Below the pieces are notes generated by a model. The model was not told where the DNA came from, ran no database searches, and was given only the letters and a program-made list of their open reading frames with translations. Below are positions 50,674 through 59,646 of a stretch of DNA of 64,000 nt, one piece after another. The number at the start of each line of letters is the position of its first letter. The stretch's first letter is position 1. The translations under genes were made by a program, and so were the position numbers. The stretch comes from Paenibacillus sp. FSL R5-0766 (GTDB taxonomy: Bacteria; Bacillota; Bacilli; Paenibacillales; Paenibacillaceae): contig NZ_CP150227.1 of NCBI RefSeq assembly GCF_037971845.1, positions 868,001 to 932,000 of the forward strand, given 5' to 3'.

Positions 50674-52344
50674 ATGAAAAAGGATGTTAGAAAAAGAATC
50701 AAGTACAGTGCTCTGCTAGCTTTAATACTGGTCATCGCACTCACTGGATGTACACCGGGATCGTCCTCGAAAGGGGAAAAGACAGCAGATGGAAGGGAAT
50801 TGAAACAATTTTCCGCATTTTTTGCCGTACCGGGAAAAATTGCGCCTGACGATAATCGGGTGTTAAAGGCTATTGAGGAAAAAACAGGCGTCAGAGTCAC
50901 GATGGACTGGCTTACGGGCCAAACAGCCAAAGAGCGGATTGGTGTACTCATTGCAGGCGGCGAATATCCCGATTTTATCGATGGGAGTGATGGTACTCAG
51001 CAACTGGTAGCAGCAGGAGCGTTAGTACCACTTGAGGATTACATCGATAAATATCCAAACATCAAAAATTACCTGGGCGAAGACTGGAAGAAGATGAAAA
51101 ATACGACGGATGGACATATCTACTTCATTCCTCAATTCGGAAATATACAAGAAAAGTCGATGAAAGTATCCCATGACGGAGAAGCATTCTGGATTCAGAA
51201 GGCCGTACTGGAGTGGGATAATTATCCGACAATCAAAACGCTTGACCAATACTTCGACTTGATTGAACGGTATAAAGCAGCTCACCCGACCGTTGATGGT
51301 CAGCCAACCATTGGATTTGAAATTATCTCCTATGACTGGCGTTATTTCGCACTGGAGAACCCTCCGCTCTTCATGGCTGGTTATCCGAACGAAGGCGCAG
51401 CCATCGTTGATAAAGAAACGCTGACAGCCAAGAACTATAATACCATTCCGGAAGCGAAAGCATATTTCAAGAAGATCAATGAGGTATATCATCAAGGCCT
51501 AGTTGATAACGAAACCTTTACAGCAAACTATGATCAATATATTTCCAAAATTTCAACCGGACGTGTGCTGGGCATGGTGGATCAAGGATGGCAGTTCCTT
51601 GACGCCGAGGCATCACTCGTGAAGCAAAAATTGTATGACAAAACCTATGTACCGTTGTCCATTACACTCTCCGAGGATGTTAAAGGGCGCTATCAGAACA
51701 ATCCAATCCTTAATGTGAATGGTGGCCTGGCCATTACAAAGAGTTGCGAGGATATCGAGGGAGCACTTCAATATATTAATGATTTGTTGGACCCTGAGAT
51801 GGAGGTATTGAGAACCTGGGGACAGGAAGGCGTGGATTATCAAGTCGATGATAAAGGTGTGTTCTCCAGAAATGAAGAGCAACGTGCGAATTCCAAAGAT
51901 CCGGACTGGGTGCTGGCAAACACGGGAAGCCCGTTGGTCTATTTCCCGCATCATGAAGGCATGACCGCTGACGGGAAGAATGCTCTTGACCCTAAGGAGC
52001 AGCCGGAGGAGTATCTTGCCACATTGAATGACATCGACAAAAAAGTGCTGAAGGCTTATGGATATACGAAGTTTACCGACTTCCTGGAGCCTGCGGAGGA
52101 AAATGAACCGTGGTTCCCGATCTATACCTATAATTTTGAACCGAATAAACCGGAGACCATCGCCAGACAGAAAATGGACGATGTAAAACGCAAATGGCTA
52201 CCCAAAGTGATTATGACTTCACCAGCCGAATTTGATAAGGCATGGGAAGAATATCAAGCCACACTCAAAGAAAATGCAGATATTAAAGCGTATGAAGATG
52301 CGCTGACGGAAGAAGTCCGCAGACGTATGGAACTGTGGGGATAA
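50674..52344 (+). CDS. LplA-like extracellular solute-binding lipoprotein
   Basis: A 556-residue sugar-binding lipoprotein. A signal peptide of ~22 residues ends in the lipobox ALTGC (Cys near residue 25), so it is anchored outside the membrane. The body with TGVRVTMDWLTGQTAKERIGVLIAGGEYPDF and NGGLAITKSCEDIEGALQYIND fits the family of LplA/YtcQ-type binding proteins for large or acidic oligosaccharides. Of two neighbouring ATGs, the second (50674) has the better spacing to GGAGG. A terminator-like hairpin follows before the permeases. Confidence 0.88.
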   Translation: MKKDVRKRIKYSALLALILVIALTGCTPGSSSKGEKTADGRELKQFSAFFAVPGKIAPDDNRVLKAIEEKTGVRVTMDWLTGQTAKERIGVLIAGGEYPDFIDGSDGTQQLVAAGALVPLEDYIDKYPNIKNYLGEDWKKMKNTTDGHIYFIPQFGNIQEKSMKVSHDGEAFWIQKAVLEWDNYPTIKTLDQYFDLIERYKAAHPTVDGQPTIGFEIISYDWRYFALENPPLFMAGYPNEGAAIVDKETLTAKNYNTIPEAKAYFKKINEVYHQGLVDNETFTANYDQYISKISTGRVLGMVDQGWQFLDAEASLVKQKLYDKTYVPLSITLSEDVKGRYQNNPILNVNGGLAITKSCEDIEGALQYINDLLDPEMEVLRTWGQEGVDYQVDDKGVFSRNEEQRANSKDPDWVLANTGSPLVYFPHHEGMTADGKNALDPKEQPEEYLATLNDIDKKVLKAYGYTKFTDFLEPAEENEPWFPIYTYNFEPNKPETIARQKMDDVKRKWLPKVIMTSPAEFDKAWEEYQATLKENADIKAYEDALTEEVRRRMELWG

Positions 52345-52358
52345 AGGCCTGTCACACA

Positions 52359-52390
52359 GAAAGGCTATGGGGAACCCCGTAGCCTTTCTT
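52359..52390 (+). terminator. Partial terminator between binding protein and permease genes
   Basis: GAAAGGCTATGGGG/CCCCGTAGCCTTTC with an AA loop, followed by TTACAC. It probably lowers permease expression relative to the binding protein. Confidence 0.65.
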
Positions 52391-52480
52391 ACACACTAGA
52401 TTGGGAGATTGGATAGGAATGGAATCGATTCACCCAGACTGGGTGATATAGATAAACTCGTAAGCAAGGAGAGAAAAAAC

Positions 52481-53455
52481 ATGGCCAAAAAGGAGTTGCA
52501 GCCTTCGTTAAAAACCAGCCATATCCCGGCGGGAACAAGCTGGATCGGGTACAACCTGTCCAGAATGAAAAGTCAGCGACAACTAATGTGGATGTCATTT
52601 CCGTTTATTGCGTTTATCGCTATTTTTGCGTATGGACCATTATGGGGCTGGTTGATGGCGTTTCAGAATTATAGACCGGGCATTGGTTTTATGGAGCAGG
52701 ATTGGGTGGGAGTGGATCATTTTCGAACGTTATTCACGGACCCTACATTTTTACGTGTCATTCGCAATACGCTGGCGATGAGCCTGATCAGTCTGTTTCT
52801 GGGATTTGTCGGCTCGATTGGCCTGGCACTCTTACTGAATGAACTGCGAATGGTACTGTTCAAACGCGTGGTACAGACGGTTTCCTACCTTCCGCATTTC
52901 CTGTCATGGATCATCGTAACAGGTATTGTTGCGAATGTATTGTCAACGGAAACAGGAATAGTGAATGTGCTGTTGACGAAATTGGGCCTGATTGATGCAC
53001 CGATCAATTTTTTTGCCGAACCCAAATACTTCTGGGGGATTGTAGGTCTGTCCAGCATGTGGAAGGAAATTGGCTGGGGCACGATTATTTATCTGGCGGC
53101 CATGGCGTCGATTAATCCGAGCTTGTACGAGGCAGCTTCCATCGACGGAGCCGGACGGTTTCGTAAAATGTTCAATGTCACACTTCCAAGCATCAAACCA
53201 ACGATTATTATCCTGCTTATCATCAACGTTGGTAACGTACTGAACGCGGGTTTTGAGATTCAATACTTGCTGGGGAACGGACTTGTGCAGGATGTATCCG
53301 AGACGATCGACATTTTTGTTTTGAAATACGGGATTAATCTCGGCAACTACTCACTTGCCACCGCAGCAGGCATTTTCAAAAGTGTGGTCAGTCTGGTGCT
53401 CATATTTATCGCCAACGGGATTGCCAAGTCTCTTGGTGAAGAGCGATTGATATGA
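52481..53455 (+). CDS. LplB-type ABC sugar permease
   Basis: A 324-residue permease with six membrane helices and the inner EAA-type loop YEAASIDGAGRFRKMFNVTLPSI near residues 207-227, which contacts the ATPase. It matches the LplB class. ATG 52481 follows AAGGAGAG; the longer upstream frame has no ribosome site. It forms the translocator with the next permease. The ATPase is not encoded here; an MsmX/MsmK-type shared subunit is expected. Confidence 0.92.
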   Translation: MAKKELQPSLKTSHIPAGTSWIGYNLSRMKSQRQLMWMSFPFIAFIAIFAYGPLWGWLMAFQNYRPGIGFMEQDWVGVDHFRTLFTDPTFLRVIRNTLAMSLISLFLGFVGSIGLALLLNELRMVLFKRVVQTVSYLPHFLSWIIVTGIVANVLSTETGIVNVLLTKLGLIDAPINFFAEPKYFWGIVGLSSMWKEIGWGTIIYLAAMASINPSLYEAASIDGAGRFRKMFNVTLPSIKPTIIILLIINVGNVLNAGFEIQYLLGNGLVQDVSETIDIFVLKYGINLGNYSLATAAGIFKSVVSLVLIFIANGIAKSLGEERLI

Positions 53456-53470
53456 TAAGGGGGCAGAGCT

Positions 53471-54370
53471 GTGAAGAGATTTAGCAGAAAACGAAGCTTG
53501 GGAGACTCTATTTTTTCCATCACCAATGGAATATTTATGTTGCTTGTCATGGTTGTTACGTTATATCCTTTTTTAAACACCATTGCCGTATCTTTCAATA
53601 ATGGGCTGGATACGATCCGTGGGGGGATCTATCTCTGGCCGAGGGAATGGACGCTGCAAAATTACGTCTCCGTATTCCAAAACCCGAATCTGACACAAGC
53701 CGCATTTGTTTCGGTCGCCAGAACCGTGGTGGGAACGGTTGTACAGCTGTTCTGTACAGCCATGCTGGCCTATGTACTGAGCCGCAAGGAGTATATGTTT
53801 AACAAATTGGTCACAACGCTGTTTGTCATGACGATGTATTTCAGCGGTGGTTTAATTCCGGGATACATGTTGATCAAACAAGTGGGGCTGCTGAACAGCT
53901 TCTGGGTATACATTATTCCCGGGTTGATCGGGGTGTTCAACATGATCGTCATTCGTACCTACATTCAGGGACTGTCTGAGGGATTGATTGAATCCGCGAA
54001 GATGGATGGAGCCGGAGATTTTCGGATTTTCATGCGTATCGTGCTTCCCCTATCCAAGCCGGTTCTGGCTACGGTTGCACTGTTTATTGCTGTAGGTCAG
54101 TGGAACTCCTGGTTTGACTCCATGTTGTACACGGCAGGAAATCGGAATTTGACCACCTTGCAGTATGAGCTGATGAAATTGTTATCCTCTGCGACCTCAC
54201 AGGGGGGAACGGTCAACGTGGATTCATTCAAAAATGTAACCAACATGGTGACGCCTGTATCCATTCGAGCAGCAATCACGGTTGTGACGGCAATGCCGAT
54301 TGTTTTACTGTATCCGTTCTTGCAAAAATACTTTGTGACTGGACTAACCATTGGAGGGGTAAAAGAATGA
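53471..54370 (+). CDS. LplC/YtcP-type ABC sugar permease
   Basis: A 299-residue permease with a hydrophobic start (FSITNGIFMLLVMVVTLYPF), six helices and the EAA loop IESAKMDGAGDFRIFMRIVLPLSKP. GTG 53471 follows AGGGGG. The first permease ends 15 bp upstream, and the last codons overlap the start of the GH43 gene by 4 bp (ATGA), so all three are one transcript. Confidence 0.92.
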   Translation: MKRFSRKRSLGDSIFSITNGIFMLLVMVVTLYPFLNTIAVSFNNGLDTIRGGIYLWPREWTLQNYVSVFQNPNLTQAAFVSVARTVVGTVVQLFCTAMLAYVLSRKEYMFNKLVTTLFVMTMYFSGGLIPGYMLIKQVGLLNSFWVYIIPGLIGVFNMIVIRTYIQGLSEGLIESAKMDGAGDFRIFMRIVLPLSKPVLATVALFIAVGQWNSWFDSMLYTAGNRNLTTLQYELMKLLSSATSQGGTVNVDSFKNVTNMVTPVSIRAAITVVTAMPIVLLYPFLQKYFVTGLTIGGVKE

Positions 54371-55944
54371 AGAATGTAAATCAAAGCGAACAATGCACGT
54401 TTAACAATCCGATTATGCCCGGGTTTTATCCAGATCCGTCCGTATGCCGGGTGGGTGAAGATTTTTATCTGGTGACATCAACATTTGCCTATTTTCCTGG
54501 CGTTCCGATCTTTCAGAGCCGTGATCTAGTGAATTGGAAACAGATTGGCAATGTGCTGGACCGCCCTTCACAGTTAAATCTTCAGGGAGCAGGCCATTCA
54601 CAGGGGATATTCGCACCAACGCTCCGGTATCATGAAGGCACCTTCTATATGATTACAACCAATGTATCACATGGCGGCAATTTTGTTGTAACCGCTACCG
54701 ACCCGGCTGGGCCATGGTCTGATCCTTATTTTATTGAAGGCGCAGAAGGCATAGACCCTACGATTTTCTTCGATGACGGCAAAGCGTATTACCTTGGTAC
54801 ACGTCCTTGCTCCGAGGGAGTTCGTTACAATGGGAACTGGGAAGTGTGGCTACGGGAGTTGGATCTGGGCAGTATGAAGCTGGTGGGAGACAGTTACGTT
54901 CTGTGGCGCGGGGCGATGGTGGATGTCATCTGGCCGGAAGGCCCGCATCTGTATAAGATCGATGAATATTACTATTTATTGATTGCAGAGGGAGGCACAG
55001 GGCCAAACCATGCCGTGACCATTGCTCGTAGTAAAAGTTTGACCGAAGGATACGTCGGGAATCCGAATAATCCAATCATTACACATCGCCATTTGGGTAA
55101 ACGTTACCCTGTTGTTAATGTAGGACATGCCGACTTGGTGCAGGCTGCGAACGGTCAATGGTTCATGGTCATGCTTGCTTCGCGTCCATATGGAGGGAGC
55201 TATAGCAACCTGGGACGGGAGACGTTCCTTGCTTCTGTCGTTTGGGAGGACGGATGGCCTGTTGTCAATGAGGGCCGCGGAATCCTGGAGGAGCAGGGCA
55301 CGTTGGATTTGAAGCCTGTTCCGGTAGAGCCGCAACTGCGTTTTGACCATTTTGACAGTGATAAACTGGGCTTGCAATGGATGTTCCTGCGCAATCCTCA
55401 GGAGGATCTCTATTCATTAACCGAACGAAAAGGATACTTGCGGCTGAAGCTGAAACCGCAAACATTGAAGGAAAAAGAAAATTCCAGCTTTGTTTGTCTG
55501 CGTCAAAGGCATATGGATTATGTCGCAGCTACAGCGATGGAATTTGTGCCCGGAAATGCAAACGAAACGGCTGGTCTTGTCGTCATTCAGAACGATCTGT
55601 ATCACGTACGGATTGAGCGTGCTCTGGCGGATAAACAGCAGGTGCTACGTGTGGTGACCGTTATAGATGGTCAGGATAGCCACATTGCGCAAATCGCGCT
55701 GGAGGGTGATGTATCGCGGGTGTATATCAAACTGGCCGCAACAGGTCAGCAACTCAACTTCTATTACAGCACGGATGGAAGTCAGTATCATTTGGTTGCA
55801 GAACAGGTGGATACAAGCAGTTTGAGCACCGAAGTAGCTGGTGGATTTGTTGGCTGCTGTATCGGAATGTTTAGCAGCAGCAACGGTACTTCTTCCGATC
55901 AGGTAGCGGACTTTGACTGGTTTGAATATGGTTCATATAAATAA
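54367..55944 (+). CDS. GH43 glycosidase (beta-xylosidase/arabinofuranosidase/galactanase-like)
   Basis: A 525-residue GH43 enzyme with a five-bladed catalytic domain and a C-terminal beta-sandwich (from ~320, GH43_C2 type). The three acidic residues are visible: D23 in YPDPS, a pKa-tuning Asp in GIDPTIFF near 131 and the acid Glu in WPEGPHLY near 190. GH43 enzymes cleave alpha-arabinofuranose, beta-xylose or beta-1,3-galactose linkages; which one is open. It lacks a signal peptide, so it works on imported fragments. It overlaps the permease gene by 4 bp. Confidence 0.92.
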   Translation: MKNVNQSEQCTFNNPIMPGFYPDPSVCRVGEDFYLVTSTFAYFPGVPIFQSRDLVNWKQIGNVLDRPSQLNLQGAGHSQGIFAPTLRYHEGTFYMITTNVSHGGNFVVTATDPAGPWSDPYFIEGAEGIDPTIFFDDGKAYYLGTRPCSEGVRYNGNWEVWLRELDLGSMKLVGDSYVLWRGAMVDVIWPEGPHLYKIDEYYYLLIAEGGTGPNHAVTIARSKSLTEGYVGNPNNPIITHRHLGKRYPVVNVGHADLVQAANGQWFMVMLASRPYGGSYSNLGRETFLASVVWEDGWPVVNEGRGILEEQGTLDLKPVPVEPQLRFDHFDSDKLGLQWMFLRNPQEDLYSLTERKGYLRLKLKPQTLKEKENSSFVCLRQRHMDYVAATAMEFVPGNANETAGLVVIQNDLYHVRIERALADKQQVLRVVTVIDGQDSHIAQIALEGDVSRVYIKLAATGQQLNFYYSTDGSQYHLVAEQVDTSSLSTEVAGGFVGCCIGMFSSSNGTSSDQVADFDWFEYGSYK

Positions 55945-55970
55945 TATTTAGATGACAGAATAACAGCAAG

Positions 55971-56014
55971 AAAGCTCAATCCGGTGGCGGTAGTCCAGGG
56001 ATTGAGCTTTTTTC
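55971..56014 (+). terminator. Terminator of the transporter-GH43 operon
   Basis: AAAGCTCAATCC pairs with GGATTGAGCTTT and is followed by TTTTCC. Confidence 0.85.
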
Positions 56015-56067
56015 CGTTCTTTTTCTCAAAGGGAAAACTGTGAGGGGAGTGAGGGACGCATTACAGC

Positions 56068-57012
56068 TTATTGATTAGTTTCATATGTTGAGTCTTTAAT
56101 GATGTTAACTATTTTACGCTGAGCATCCCTGGCTTCCGGAATCGGATAGAGGACAAAGACATGGTTCATTTTGGGGTAAACGTATGTTTGATGATCGACT
56201 CTTTGATCCGTCAGCAGCTTGTCGAGCTTCATATTATCAGGAAACAAGCCCTCGTGAGTCCCGATAAAGATACTGATTTTGCCCAAACCGGCGAAATCTC
56301 CGTAGATTGGACTGATTAACGGATCGTTCAACGGTTTGTCAGCTGCCCAGATCCGCCGGATGACATCATACCCTTCCACAGCGAGCATAGGGTCGCGGGT
56401 CTCGTAATCGAATATGACCGGATTGTCCAGCACCATATCCACACAAGGTGATAATAAGATGATATCTTTGGGCTGCGGGAGATCATGCATCTTCAGATAA
56501 TGGGCCAAGGCCAGGGATATGTTCCCGCCTGCGGAATCCCCCATAATGGTGAGTTGTGCCGGGTCGTCCACGGAGGCAAGCAGATCCCGGTATAGATTGA
56601 GCAGTTTCGGATACGTGTGCTGATAATTAAAATGAGGAACCTTTGGATAGATGGGAGCAACAACTTTGGCATTCAGAGCCTGAGCCATGCGGTCCATGAA
56701 TTTCCAGTGTAAAGACAGCGGCTGGTGTGTATGCGCCCCGCCATGAATGTAGAGAATGACCCTCTGTTCACGGGAATGCTGATCGTTTAAGGTGAACACC
56801 TGCATGTCTTCAAGGGAGCGCTCTTTGATGGAAGATGACAGTTTTGTTTTACCCAAGGTATAAGGTTTAATGTTTTCCAAGCCCATATGATCCAGGTGTT
56901 TGCGGGTAAGCTCGCGTGTTGAAAAAAAATTCTTGGTATCCAACGTTCCGATATATTTCTCGAATAGAAAGCTCGTGAGCGAGCGTTTGTGATTATGGAT
57001 ATACATGTTCAT
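56068..57012 (-). CDS. HSL-type alpha/beta-hydrolase (esterase)
   Basis: A 314-residue esterase of the hormone-sensitive-lipase family: HGGAHTH near residue 95 (oxyanion hole), nucleophile elbow GDSAGGN near 168-174, Asp in LISPIYGDF-type region and a His in KMNHVFVLYP near 287. It has a soluble fold and no signal peptide. It hydrolyses short acyl esters; the natural substrate is unknown. GGAAGGGTGATTCCTCA precedes the ATG. It is divergent from the ArsR gene. Confidence 0.88.
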   Translation of the reverse strand: MNMYIHNHKRSLTSFLFEKYIGTLDTKNFFSTRELTRKHLDHMGLENIKPYTLGKTKLSSSIKERSLEDMQVFTLNDQHSREQRVILYIHGGAHTHQPLSLHWKFMDRMAQALNAKVVAPIYPKVPHFNYQHTYPKLLNLYRDLLASVDDPAQLTIMGDSAGGNISLALAHYLKMHDLPQPKDIILLSPCVDMVLDNPVIFDYETRDPMLAVEGYDVIRRIWAADKPLNDPLISPIYGDFAGLGKISIFIGTHEGLFPDNMKLDKLLTDQRVDHQTYVYPKMNHVFVLYPIPEARDAQRKIVNIIKDSTYETNQ

Positions 57013-57206
57013 TGAGGAATCACCCTTCCTGATGGAGTTCAGATATACGATCTGTGGAGACTATAAGTAAAGTATAAAGGTTGAAGTGTACTTCAAGGTC
57101 AATCTTAATTTTTCCATCAAACCGTTTACGGTTAGAGTAAAGCATGGTACCCGTTCTATGTTATGATATTTGCATCTTCAAAAGTTCGATTGAAGGGGCA
57201 TAGCGT

Positions 57207-57536
57207 ATGAATCAGAGCATACAACAGTTTAAAGCGGATTTTTTCAAAGCGTTGGCACACCCCATGCGGATTCAGATTCTGGAGCTGCTGAGTGAAGGAG
57301 CCAAGAACGTGAATGAACTGCAAAGCATTCTGGGATCGGAAGGCTCTGCTGTTTCACAGCAACTGGCTGTATTGCGTAGCAAAAACGTTGTCCATGGAAT
57401 AAAAGAAGGGACAACCGTCACCTATTCGCTGCGTGATCCGCTGATTAAGGACCTGTTGGCAGTCACCAAACAGATTTTTGACAATCATCTGGTTGATGCT
57501 ATTTCCATGCTGGAAGATATTCGTAAAGAGTCCTGA
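57207..57536 (+). CDS. ArsR-family transcriptional regulator
   Basis: A 109-residue winged-helix repressor: FFKALAHPMRIQILELLSEGAKNVNELQSILGSEGSAVSQQLAVLRS (HTH near 12-60), then the wing GTTVTYSLRDP. It lacks the CxC metal-binding motif of ArsR/CadC, so it may sense something other than heavy metals. It is directly upstream of a SulP transporter that has an ATTCAAAT-repeat operator, and probably represses it. Confidence 0.9.
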   Translation: MNQSIQQFKADFFKALAHPMRIQILELLSEGAKNVNELQSILGSEGSAVSQQLAVLRSKNVVHGIKEGTTVTYSLRDPLIKDLLAVTKQIFDNHLVDAISMLEDIRKES

Positions 57537-57542
57537 CACAAT

Positions 57543-57587
57543 AAACAAGAGCAACGGGGTGTAATCACCGGAGGTTCTTGTTTTTTT
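57543..57587 (+). terminator. Terminator of the ArsR gene
   Basis: AAACAAGA pairs with TTCTTGTTT with an inner GGTG/CACC stem; seven T residues follow. Confidence 0.8.
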
Positions 57588-57622
57588 GTGTTAGGTTCCT
57601 GCTGGGGTTGTGCGTAATCCGA

Positions 57623-57680
57623 TTGACAGGACGTATGCAGGGGAGTAGTCTTTTAAATATATTCAAATATTCAAATATAT
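57623..57680 (+). promoter_or_regulatory. SulP promoter and ArsR-type operator
   Basis: TTGACA (57623-57628) with TAGTCT 17 bp later, then ATATATTCAAATATTCAAATATAT, with two tandem ATTCAAAT copies (57655-57678). ArsR/CadC-type operators have this kind of AT-rich repeat around ATTCAAAT. Confidence 0.55.
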
Positions 57681-57702
57681 GAAGAAAAGAAGGTTTTTGT
57701 AC

Positions 57703-59478
57703 ATGAGATGGATGGGGAGATATGGAGGGTACAGTGCTGCCGCTTTTCGCAAGGATCTGTTATCGGGGCTGATTGTAGGTATCATTGCAATTCCACTCGG
57801 TATGGCCTTTGCCATCGCTTCCGGGGTCAAACCGGAGTATGGATTATATACCACAGTAATCGCCGGGATTCTCATTTCCTTGCTTGGTGGGTCCAAGTTC
57901 CAGATTGGCGGGCCAACGGGGGCATTCATTCCGATCCTATTTGCCATTGTGATGCAGTATGGATATGAGAATCTGCTGATCGCCGGAATGATGGCGGGAT
58001 TGATGCTTGTTCTAATGGGCGTATTCAAGCTTGGGGCGCTAATCAAGTTTATTCCAAGGCCGGTGACTATCGGTTTTACGGCAGGGATCGCCGTCATTAT
58101 TTTTAGCGGACAAATTACGAACTTTCTGGGACTTCGAGGCATCGAGAAACACGAGGATTTCTGGTCCAATATGAAAGAAATCGGAATGCATATCTCGACG
58201 ATTAATATATACAGTGTGCTTACAGCTGGAATCTGTTTGGCTGTTCTTCTGCTTGTGCCCAGGTTTGCACCAAAGGTGCCTGCATCACTGGTGGGCCTGG
58301 TTCTTTCGACGGTAGTCGCAGCGTTCTTTTTTGAAGGGCAGGTGGCTACAATTGGTTCGTCCTTTGGCGCGATACCTAACTCTTTGCCTCAGTTTCATGT
58401 GCCTGAGATCACTTGGGAGCGTATCGTGAACTTGCTGCAACCCGCTTTTGTCATCGCCATGCTGGGTGGAATTGAATCGCTGCTATCCGCAGTTGTTGCC
58501 GATGGCATGACCGGAAGTCGGCATAACAGCAATCGAGAGTTGATTGGGCAGGGGATTGCTAATATGGTGACGCCGTTATTTGGTGGTATTCCTGCAACAG
58601 GAGCGATTGCACGTACAGCAACCAATATCAAATCCGGCTCAGTATCGCCATGGTCTGGCGTGATTCACGGTGTGGTGGTTTTGCTGGTACTTGTTCTTTT
58701 TGCGCCATATGCATCCCACATTCCTCTTGCCAGTATGGCTCCCGTTCTCATGCTGGTTGCCTGGAATATGAGTGAACGAAGATCCTTCGTCCATGTCATG
58801 AAAACCAAAACGAGTGATTCACTCGTTCTGCTGATTACCTTTTTGCTGACCGTATTTACAAGTTTAACAACGGCTGTAGAGGTGGGGTTGATTCTGGCGG
58901 TCCTTTTATTTGTTAAACGGATGAGTGAGATGTTGAAGGTTGCCAAAGTACTACCCGATCCCGATCATAAACATGAGAAAGTCATGGCCCACATGGTTCG
59001 GGAAGGACATGACTGTCCGCAAATAAGTCTTTATACAATTGAAGGGCCACTTTTTTTCGGCGCAGCGGATATGTTCGAGAAGTCGGTCATGGATTCGATT
59101 CATCGGCGCCCAGGCACTCTGCTGTTGCGCATGGGCAAGGTCCCTTTTATGGATACGACAGGTGAATCCAATCTGGCCCGTGTTGTCAAACATATGGAGA
59201 GATCCGGGGGCAGGGTTTTACTTTCAGGCATTCAGGCGCAACCTCTGGAGATGCTGAAGAGAACAGGTTTGATTGAACGGATTGGTTCGGATCATATGTT
59301 TGAGCACACGGGTGAAGCCATCAATTATGCATTAGTACATCTGGATGTTCAGAAATGTAGGGGTTGCAAACATTTTGCCTTTCGTGAATGTGCTGCATTG
59401 TCGAGTGCTGGCACCGACCCAGAGTGTAATAACCTGCTGAAACCTGGAAAGCGAGTCAATGTAAATAGCCCTATCTAA
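57703..59478 (+). CDS. SulP-family anion transporter with STAS domain
   Basis: A 591-residue SulP transporter: KDLLSGLIVGIIAIPLGMAFAIASGVKPEYGLYT near the start, the family signature GGSKFQIGGPTGAFIPI, ~11 helices, and a C-terminal STAS domain (DCPQISLYTIEGPLFFGAADMFEKSVM, MDTTGESNL). SulP proteins carry sulfate, bicarbonate or other anions. The final ~40 residues (CRGCKHFAFRECAAL) add a small Cys cluster. ATG 57703 with AGAAGG is chosen over ATG 57679, which lies within the operator and has no ribosome site. Confidence 0.92.
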   Translation: MRWMGRYGGYSAAAFRKDLLSGLIVGIIAIPLGMAFAIASGVKPEYGLYTTVIAGILISLLGGSKFQIGGPTGAFIPILFAIVMQYGYENLLIAGMMAGLMLVLMGVFKLGALIKFIPRPVTIGFTAGIAVIIFSGQITNFLGLRGIEKHEDFWSNMKEIGMHISTINIYSVLTAGICLAVLLLVPRFAPKVPASLVGLVLSTVVAAFFFEGQVATIGSSFGAIPNSLPQFHVPEITWERIVNLLQPAFVIAMLGGIESLLSAVVADGMTGSRHNSNRELIGQGIANMVTPLFGGIPATGAIARTATNIKSGSVSPWSGVIHGVVVLLVLVLFAPYASHIPLASMAPVLMLVAWNMSERRSFVHVMKTKTSDSLVLLITFLLTVFTSLTTAVEVGLILAVLLFVKRMSEMLKVAKVLPDPDHKHEKVMAHMVREGHDCPQISLYTIEGPLFFGAADMFEKSVMDSIHRRPGTLLLRMGKVPFMDTTGESNLARVVKHMERSGGRVLLSGIQAQPLEMLKRTGLIERIGSDHMFEHTGEAINYALVHLDVQKCRGCKHFAFRECAALSSAGTDPECNNLLKPGKRVNVNSPI

Positions 59479-59646
59479 CCTGCTGATGAGAGAGATGGAG
59501 CTATAGGAGTCTAAAGAGTATTTGTTTATCAAAATATATATTCTGGAAAATAAACGAAAAATATACTATGTTATAGGTTGATAGGTGAAAGGATTACATC
59601 GTTCATCAGATGAGAAATAATCATATTAAACCGAAGGAGCAACCAT

